A stretch of 7,678 nt of DNA, taken from the NCBI GenBank assembly GCA_012960835.1, contig DUAL01000042.1, positions 1 through 7,678 on the forward strand, in the 5' to 3' direction. The notes under the pieces were generated by a model. It ran no database searches, was not told where the DNA came from, and saw only the letters and a list, made by a program, of their open reading frames with translations. The position numbers were made by a program, and so were the translations under genes. Positions within the stretch are counted from its first letter, which is position 1. Every line of letters starts with the position of its first letter. This document shows, one piece after another, positions 1 to 4,112 of this stretch. Source of the stretch: Flavobacteriales bacterium (lineage in GTDB: Bacteria; Bacteroidota; Bacteroidia; Flavobacteriales; BACL11).

Positions 1-1086
1 TCTGAAAATTTTACCTCAATGGGAGCAAATACTTTCACAATCAAAAACTATGGTATGCACATTCGAATTGGTAAAGATGGAGAAAAACCCAAAAACTATC
101 CACCAATAAAATATAGAGATGCAGAGCATTTTAAAGAAAAATATGATTTTACTTCCAAAGTTTCCATATCATCTTGGGTAGCTGGGGCGGCAACTGTAAA
201 ATACAAGAGTTATAAAAGTGACCCCAATATAAGCGTGTGGGGAACAGATGAAAACTACCTTTTTACCTCTGGCTATGAGCTTTCTCAGGGGAGGAACTTT
301 TCCTTGGACGAAATAAATTTTGGTCGGAATGTAATTATTATCGGCAAAGAAGTAAAGAACAAAGTTTTTCCTAATACAACTGCTATGGGCAAAACCATAA
401 CAGGAGGAAATTTAAAATTTAAAGTAATTGGTGTATTAAAAGAAAAAGGTTCAGCCATGGGTTTTGGTGGCGATAAAACAGTTCTCATTCCCATTACTTA
501 TGCAAGGCAATTTTTCAGCAGGAGCAGTCAATCTTACACCATAAGTGTAATGTGTAATAATGTAGAAGAATTGGATCCCGCCATTGGTGCGGCTATTGCA
601 AAGTTTAGAAGCGTTAGAAAATTAAAGCCCATGCAAGAGGATAATTTCACAATAGTAAAAAGTGATAATTTGGCGAATATGCTCATTGAAAACATTCGCT
701 ATGTTACTCTTGCGGCTACCCTTATTGGAATAATTACTTTAATTGGAGCTGCAATAGGGCTTATGAATATTATGCTTGTATCGGTTACTGAAAGAACAAA
801 AGAAATAGGCATCAGAAAGGCAATGGGCGCGACCCCATATTTAATCAGGGATCAGTTTTTAACGGAAGCTATTTTAGTCTGTCAGTTAGGGGGATTAGTA
901 GGAATTATTCTAGGTGTTCTTATAGGGAACTTAACCTCCTCTTTTATTGGTGGCGTTTTTGTAATTCCTTGGCTTTGGATATTTTCCGGAATATCGCTTT
1001 GTATTATGGTTGGTATTGTTGCTGGAATATTCCCAGCACTGCAAGCCGCCAAGCTTGATCCTATTGAAGCCCTTAGGTACGAATAA
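1..1086 (+). CDS. MacB/FtsX-family ABC transporter permease, 5'-truncated by window edge
   Basis: The frame is open from base 1 (reading SENFTSMGANTF), so the gene starts outside the window and the ATG at 19 is internal; 361 residues are visible. Visible residues about 1-220 form a soluble extracytoplasmic region of the MacB periplasmic-core type. They are followed by three hydrophobic segments near residues 234-258, 290-312 and 322-347, the last three of the four helices of an FtsX-type permease; the first helix would lie upstream. Between the first two visible helices is the family's cytoplasmic loop (SVTERTKEIGIRKAMGAT, then IRDQFLTEA), which contacts the ATPase. The end, AAKLDPIEALRYE, is the usual family C-terminus. 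By family knowledge, such permeases pair with a MacB/LolD-like ATPase in the inner membrane, often with a periplasmic adaptor, to export or extract substrates mechanically. No ATPase is visible here and the substrate cannot be read from sequence. The family call is firm; calling it macB itself would be unjustified. Confidence 0.93.
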   Translation, partial: SENFTSMGANTFTIKNYGMHIRIGKDGEKPKNYPPIKYRDAEHFKEKYDFTSKVSISSWVAGAATVKYKSYKSDPNISVWGTDENYLFTSGYELSQGRNFSLDEINFGRNVIIIGKEVKNKVFPNTTAMGKTITGGNLKFKVIGVLKEKGSAMGFGGDKTVLIPITYARQFFSRSSQSYTISVMCNNVEELDPAIGAAIAKFRSVRKLKPMQEDNFTIVKSDNLANMLIENIRYVTLAATLIGIITLIGAAIGLMNIMLVSVTERTKEIGIRKAMGATPYLIRDQFLTEAILVCQLGGLVGIILGVLIGNLTSSFIGGVFVIPWLWIFSGISLCIMVGIVAGIFPALQAAKLDPIEALRYE

Positions 1087-1087
1087 A

Positions 1088-1115
1088 AAAAGCCCTTTCA
1101 ATTGAAAGGGCTTTT
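1088..1115. terminator. Bidirectional intrinsic terminator between convergent genes
   Basis: A perfect 28-bp palindrome sits between the ABC permease stop and the rplI stop. Its core arm GCCCTTTC pairs with GAAAGGGC around an AATT loop, flanked by AAAA on one side and TTTT on the other. Read on the plus strand the hairpin ends in four T's; read on the minus strand it ends in seven T's (complement of A's at 1085-1091), which overlap the permease stop codon. It should therefore end the rplI operon efficiently and the permease transcript somewhat less so. The assignment rests on symmetry, T-tracts and position; no folding energy was computed. Confidence 0.9.
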
Positions 1116-1137
1116 AATCATTTATTTTAGAATTTAA

Positions 1138-1581
1138 TTATTCGGCAATAACCTCAAAAGGTACTGTTACACTTACACTTCTATGAAGGCGAACTTCTGC
1201 CTCATATTTCCCCACTTCTTTAATTGTAATAAGTTTTACAAATCGTTTGTCAATTTCATGGCCAAGTGCTTCTAATGCATCAGTAAACTGAATGGTTGTA
1301 ACAGAGCCAAAAAGCTTTTGTCCATCTTCCGCTACTTTTGCTTTTACTTTTATATCCAGATTAGAAATTACTTCCGCAATACTATTAGCATCTGCAACTA
1401 CTTTCTCTTCTTTACCTGATTGTTGTCTTAGTTTTTCTTCCAAAACTTTCACAGCCGAATCGGTAGCAATAACGGCTTTTCCTTTTGGAATTAAAAAATT
1501 TCTGGCAAAGCCATTTTTTACCTTTACAACTTCATCTGCAAAGCCCAATTTTTCGATATTTTCTTTTAATATAACTTTCAT
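1138..1581 (-). CDS. rplI: 50S ribosomal protein bL9
   Basis: The gene encodes 147 residues, the normal length for bL9. The N-terminal rRNA-binding domain is clear: MKVILKENIEKLGFADEVV, then VKNGFARNFLIPKGKA, the family signature. A charged connecting helix spans roughly residues 45-75, and the C-terminal domain ends in RSVSVTVPFEVIAE. bL9 binds 23S rRNA near the base of the L1 stalk and projects from the ribosome; in other bacteria it helps maintain reading frame and is usually not essential. It is the last gene of the rpsF-rpsR-rplI operon, starting 8 nt after the rpsR stop, and is followed by the palindromic terminator at 1088-1115. Its start has only a weak upstream GAG and no canonical ribosome binding site, as is common in Bacteroidota. 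Confidence 0.97.
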   Translation of the reverse strand: MKVILKENIEKLGFADEVVKVKNGFARNFLIPKGKAVIATDSAVKVLEEKLRQQSGKEEKVVADANSIAEVISNLDIKVKAKVAEDGQKLFGSVTTIQFTDALEALGHEIDKRFVKLITIKEVGKYEAEVRLHRSVSVTVPFEVIAE

Positions 1582-1589
1582 AGCTCTTA

Positions 1590-1871
1590 TTATTTTAATA
1601 AATCGCCAACATAGGGCAATAATGCAATTTGTCGCGCACGCTTTACCGCAACTGATAATCTTCTTTGGAATTTTAAGGATGTTCCTGTAAGTCTTCTTGG
1701 AAGAATTTTCCCTTGCTCGTTCAAAAAACGCATCAAAAAGTCAGGGTCTTTATAATCGATATATTTTATTCCCATTTTTTTGAAACGGCAATATTTATCT
1801 CTATTTCTTTTGTCGATATCAACCGGTGAAAGATATCTTATCTCAGATTTTGCTTTGTTAAATTTACTCAT
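1590..1871 (-). CDS. rpsR: 30S ribosomal protein bS18
   Basis: The gene encodes 93 residues with the bS18 signature in the C-terminal half: KILPRRLTGTS, then QRRLSVAVKRARQIALLPY. The N-terminal half carries YCRFKKMGIKYIDYKDPDFL and only one cysteine, so there is no zinc-binding cysteine set. bS18 forms a heterodimer with bS6 and binds 16S rRNA on the 30S platform. Its ATG overlaps the rpsF stop as ATGA (4 nt), implying translational coupling that would keep bS6 and bS18 equimolar. Unlike every other complete gene in the window it has a strong Shine-Dalgarno sequence (1882-1889, inside the end of rpsF). This is notable because, in Bacteroidia, bS18, bS6 and bS21 are known to form the pocket that sequesters the anti-SD tail of 16S rRNA. 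Confidence 0.97.
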   Translation of the reverse strand: MSKFNKAKSEIRYLSPVDIDKRNRDKYCRFKKMGIKYIDYKDPDFLMRFLNEQGKILPRRLTGTSLKFQRRLSVAVKRARQIALLPYVGDLLK

Positions 1872-2230
1872 GATGTAACTTCCTCCTTTTCTTTTTTGTT
1901 AGCACTTAATCTCTTTCTTCTTCTATCGGCATATGCTATGGAATATTTGTCCAAGCGAACGGTTAGCCATCTCATGATGCGCTCATCTCTTTTGAATTGA
2001 ACTTCCAAATCAGCAATAATATCGCCTTCTGCCTCAAATTCTATGAAGTAGTAAAATCCAGTATTTTTCTTTTGGATAGTATACTTCAATTTTTTTAATC
2101 CCCAATATTCCTCATTGCCAATTTTGGCTTTGTGGTCTTTCAGGGTTTTTGTAAACTTTTTTACCGTTTCCCTCATCTGCTCATCAGACAAGACGGGATT
2201 CATAATGAAAACGGTTTCGTAATTGTTCAT
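1868..2230 (-). CDS. rpsF: 30S ribosomal protein bS6
   Basis: The gene encodes 120 residues. It begins with the family pattern MNNYETVFIMNPVLSDEQ and continues through EYWGLKKLKYTIQKKNTGFYYFIEFEA to FKRDERIMRWLTVRLD, the beta-alpha-beta-beta-alpha-beta ferredoxin-like fold of bS6. A basic/acidic tail of about 20 residues (RRRKRLSANKKEKEEVTS) follows. bS6 pairs with bS18 on the 30S platform during assembly. It is the first gene of the operon and shares the 146-bp divergent region with dnaX. The start is preceded by an A-rich leader with a short AAGGA 6 nt before the ATG. The operon lacks the ssb gene that sits between rpsF and rpsR in Firmicutes and the priB of enterobacteria, the arrangement expected in Bacteroidota. 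Confidence 0.97.
   Translation of the reverse strand: MNNYETVFIMNPVLSDEQMRETVKKFTKTLKDHKAKIGNEEYWGLKKLKYTIQKKNTGFYYFIEFEAEGDIIADLEVQFKRDERIMRWLTVRLDKYSIAYADRRRKRLSANKKEKEEVTS
1882..1889 (-). promoter_or_regulatory. Strong Shine-Dalgarno site for rpsR, inside the rpsF 3' end
   Basis: On the minus strand AAAGGAGG lies 10 nt before the rpsR ATG and can pair over eight bases with the usual CCUCCUUU end of 16S rRNA. It is written in the codons for the KEKEEVTS tail of bS6, so coding sequence and initiation signal coincide. The other starts here have A-rich or T-rich leaders (dnaX, the M16 peptidase, icd), a short AAGGA (rpsF) or almost nothing (rplI). Part of the match could come simply from Lys/Glu codons being purine-rich. 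Confidence 0.75.
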
Positions 2231-2266
2231 TTTTTCCTTTTTTGGTTAATAATAAATTTCGGGCTG

Positions 2267-2296
2267 CAAATCTAACAAAACTAATTAAATCAGCAA
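2267..2296 (-). promoter_or_regulatory. Bacteroidota-type promoter of the rpsF-rpsR-rplI operon
   Basis: On the minus strand TAGATTTG (2274 to 2267) matches the Bacteroidota -7 consensus TAnnTTTG, and TTG (2296 to 2294) lies 19 nt upstream as the -33 element. The predicted RNA leader is only about 35 nt. A second match to the -7 consensus, TAGTTTTG at 2283 to 2276, overlaps the spacer but has no TTG at suitable distance. The sequence after the -7 box (TTTGCAGCC) is repeated at the icd promoter. Motif match and position support the call; there is no experimental start site. Confidence 0.72.
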
Positions 2297-2342
2297 GGAA
2301 GTGTTTTGTAATATTTTTTCACCCTTTTTTCGTTAGAAATGT

Positions 2343-2350
2343 TACTTTTG
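2343..2350 (+). promoter_or_regulatory. Probable dnaX promoter, -7 element
   Basis: TACTTTTG matches the TAnnTTTG -7 consensus and lies 26 nt before the dnaX ATG, so the leader would be about 20 nt. No clear TTG occurs at the expected distance upstream; that position is a pyrimidine-rich stretch. The promoter would also serve the downstream M16 peptidase gene. Confidence 0.5.
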
Positions 2351-2357
2351 TTTTTCT

Positions 2358-2371
2358 TAATTTCGAAATTA
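2358..2371. repeat. 14-bp perfect palindrome just upstream of dnaX
   Basis: TAATTTCGAAATTA is a perfect inverted repeat lying between the predicted -7 box and the dnaX start codon, ending 5 nt before the ATG. Its position would suit an operator or a small mRNA hairpin over the initiation region. It is AT-rich and could be chance; no regulator is known for it. Confidence 0.35.
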
Positions 2372-2376
2372 TTTTT

Positions 2377-4101
2377 ATGGGAGAATTCATTGTATCAGCC
2401 AGAAAATATAGACCAACTACTTTTAAGCAGGTAGTAGGGCAATCGGCTATTACAACAACCCTAACCAATGCAATTTCTGAAAATCATTTGGCACAATCTT
2501 TCCTTTTTTGTGGGCCAAGAGGAGTGGGCAAAACTACTTGTGCTCGGATTTTAGCCAAAACAATCAATTGCCAAAACATAAACGAAAAAATAGAGCCATG
2601 CAATAGTTGTGAGTCCTGTACTTCTTTTAATGAGTCGAACTCTTTTAATATTCATGAGTTGGATGCTGCATCTAATAATTCGGTGGATGATATCCGAAAT
2701 TTGGTAGATCAAGTTCGCTTTGCTCCGCAAGTTGGCAACTATAACATATATATTATTGATGAGGTGCATATGCTCTCCTCGGCTGCTTTTAATGCTTTCC
2801 TTAAAACATTGGAAGAACCGCCAAGCCACGCTATTTTTATTTTAGCGACCACAGAAAAACACAAAATAATTCCTACTATTTTATCTAGATGTCAGATTTT
2901 TGATTTTAAGAGAATCAGTACAGACGACATTGTGAGTCATTTAACTTTTGTTGCCGAAAGTGAGAACATATCAGCCGAGCAAGATGCACTACATATTATT
3001 GCGCAAAAATCGGATGGCTCATTAAGAGATTCTCTTTCCATCTTTGATAGATTAGCAAGCTTTTCAAAAGGAATAACTTATAAATCAGTAATTGAGAACT
3101 TGAATATTTTGGATCATGATTATTATTTCAAAATAACAAATTCTATTTTGGAGCAAGATATTTCCAATGCACTACTTACTTTTAATAAAATTCTAGAAAA
3201 TGGTTTTGATGGCCATCATTTCATAAACGGACTTGCTTCTCATTTTAGAGATTTGCTTGTATCAAAAGATAAAGAAACGCTTGTACTTTTAGAAAAAGGA
3301 AAGGCACTAAAACAGCAATATTTGGAGCAATCAAACAGCTGTGAGCAAACCTTTTTACTGATAGCATTGGATATTTGCAATAAATGTGATGTGCAATATA
3401 AAACAAGCAAAAATCAACAACTTTTGGTGGAACTGACTTTAATGAAATTGTGTAGTATTGGTATTGAAGAGTTGAAAAAAAAAACAACTAATAGTATAAA
3501 ACTTCCAACTTCAAGTCCGAAACAGGAGAAAGTGGTTGCTGATGCCATTACGGAAATAAAAAAAGAGGAGCAAAAAGTAGAAGTGCTAATAGAAAAGCCA
3601 AAACAAACGCAAACTAATGGGGTAGAAATTGAGAAACAGGACAGCAAAATATCCCGACTAATTACCATTTCTGATTTACCAGACCCGCTAAAAGAAGAGC
3701 AAAGGCAAGAGACAATAAAAGACAAGAAGAAAAATGAATTTAACAATGAGCAATTACAAAAGGTTTGGCAGGAGTATATAAGTATTCAAAAGGAAAAAGG
3801 AAAATCTAATTTTGCAACCACACTGGATATGAATTCTCCTGTTTTAAAAGAGGGTAATCAAGTGGAGATTTTGATAAGTAATAAATCGCAAGAAATAGTA
3901 ATTGAAAAAGAAAAAATAGATTTGCATGAGTATTTAAGAAAAAAATTAGAAAATGATGCTATTGAAGTAATCACAAAAATTCAAGAAAATAATAAGGAAA
4001 GAGTACCTTATACAAATAAAGATAAATATGAACAAATGGCAAAAGACAATCCTAATTTGAATACGCTAAGAGAGAAGTTAGGACTCGATTTTGACTTTTA
4101 A
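2377..4101 (+). CDS. dnaX: DNA polymerase III subunit gamma/tau (clamp loader)
   Basis: The product is 574 residues. The frame is open to an ATG at 2242, but that extension is non-conserved and crosses the promoter region; homology begins at MGEFIVSARKYRPTTFKQVVGQ, so the start at 2377 was chosen. AAA+ features appear in order: Walker A GPRGVGKTT (46-54), zinc-binding C65/C75/C78/C81, Walker B IIDEVHML (126-133), sensor 1 LATTE (156-160), the SRC arginine finger at R171, and sensor 2 GSLRDSLS (214-221). The helical collar domain extends to about residue 365. From 370 the protein becomes a charged Lys/Glu-rich linker, then a small conserved-looking C-terminal region ending LREKLGLDFDF. DnaX is the motor of the clamp loader that places the beta clamp on primed DNA; the tau tail links it to the polymerase and helicase in E. 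coli. A run of ten A's encodes K367-K369 at the core/tail boundary. The gene is divergent from rpsF and 11 nt upstream of the M16 gene. Confidence 0.96.
   Translation: MGEFIVSARKYRPTTFKQVVGQSAITTTLTNAISENHLAQSFLFCGPRGVGKTTCARILAKTINCQNINEKIEPCNSCESCTSFNESNSFNIHELDAASNNSVDDIRNLVDQVRFAPQVGNYNIYIIDEVHMLSSAAFNAFLKTLEEPPSHAIFILATTEKHKIIPTILSRCQIFDFKRISTDDIVSHLTFVAESENISAEQDALHIIAQKSDGSLRDSLSIFDRLASFSKGITYKSVIENLNILDHDYYFKITNSILEQDISNALLTFNKILENGFDGHHFINGLASHFRDLLVSKDKETLVLLEKGKALKQQYLEQSNSCEQTFLLIALDICNKCDVQYKTSKNQQLLVELTLMKLCSIGIEELKKKTTNSIKLPTSSPKQEKVVADAITEIKKEEQKVEVLIEKPKQTQTNGVEIEKQDSKISRLITISDLPDPLKEEQRQETIKDKKKNEFNNEQLQKVWQEYISIQKEKGKSNFATTLDMNSPVLKEGNQVEILISNKSQEIVIEKEKIDLHEYLRKKLENDAIEVITKIQENNKERVPYTNKDKYEQMAKDNPNLNTLREKLGLDFDF
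3475..3491 (+). other. A10 slippage site in dnaX with immediate stop in shifted frames
   Basis: Ten consecutive A's (3475-3484) encode three lysines in frame. An extra A in the mRNA, or a -1 ribosomal shift, gives K-K-K-N-N and TAA at 3489-3491, producing a 371-residue protein that ends right after the clamp-loader core. Loss of one A gives Q-L-I-V and TAA at 3497-3499. This matches known dnaX biology: Thermus makes its short form by RNA polymerase slippage on an A run, and E. coli by ribosomal frameshifting. No strong downstream hairpin or upstream SD-like stimulator is seen, which favours transcriptional slippage. The site is seen directly; its use is inferred. Confidence 0.7.
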
Positions 4102-4112
4102 AAACCAAAAAA

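Noticed and set aside
1292..1690. 132-codon plus-strand reading frame opposite rplI/rpsR
   Set aside because: It is antisense to two certain ribosomal protein genes, crosses their junction and has low-complexity Ser/Phe-rich composition; it is a shadow frame.
2231..2266. Possible S6:S18-binding leader RNA upstream of rpsF
   Set aside because: The predicted leader is only about 35 nt, AU-rich, with a CCCG but no paired stem around it; the known motif's structure cannot be drawn.
2242..2376. In-frame upstream ATG that would add 45 residues to DnaX
   Set aside because: The extension is hydrophobic and unlike any DnaX N-terminus, covers the divergent promoter region, and homology starts at MGEFIVSARKYRP (2377).
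3500..3520. Stimulatory hairpin downstream of the dnaX A10 run
   Set aside because: Only ACTT-C-AAGT can pair, with a one-base loop; this is not a credible frameshift-stimulating structure.
3414..3746. 110-codon minus-strand reading frame opposite the dnaX linker
   Set aside because: Its Ser/Phe/Cys-rich composition is what the reverse complement of Lys/Glu-rich codons produces; there is no promoter or start signal.
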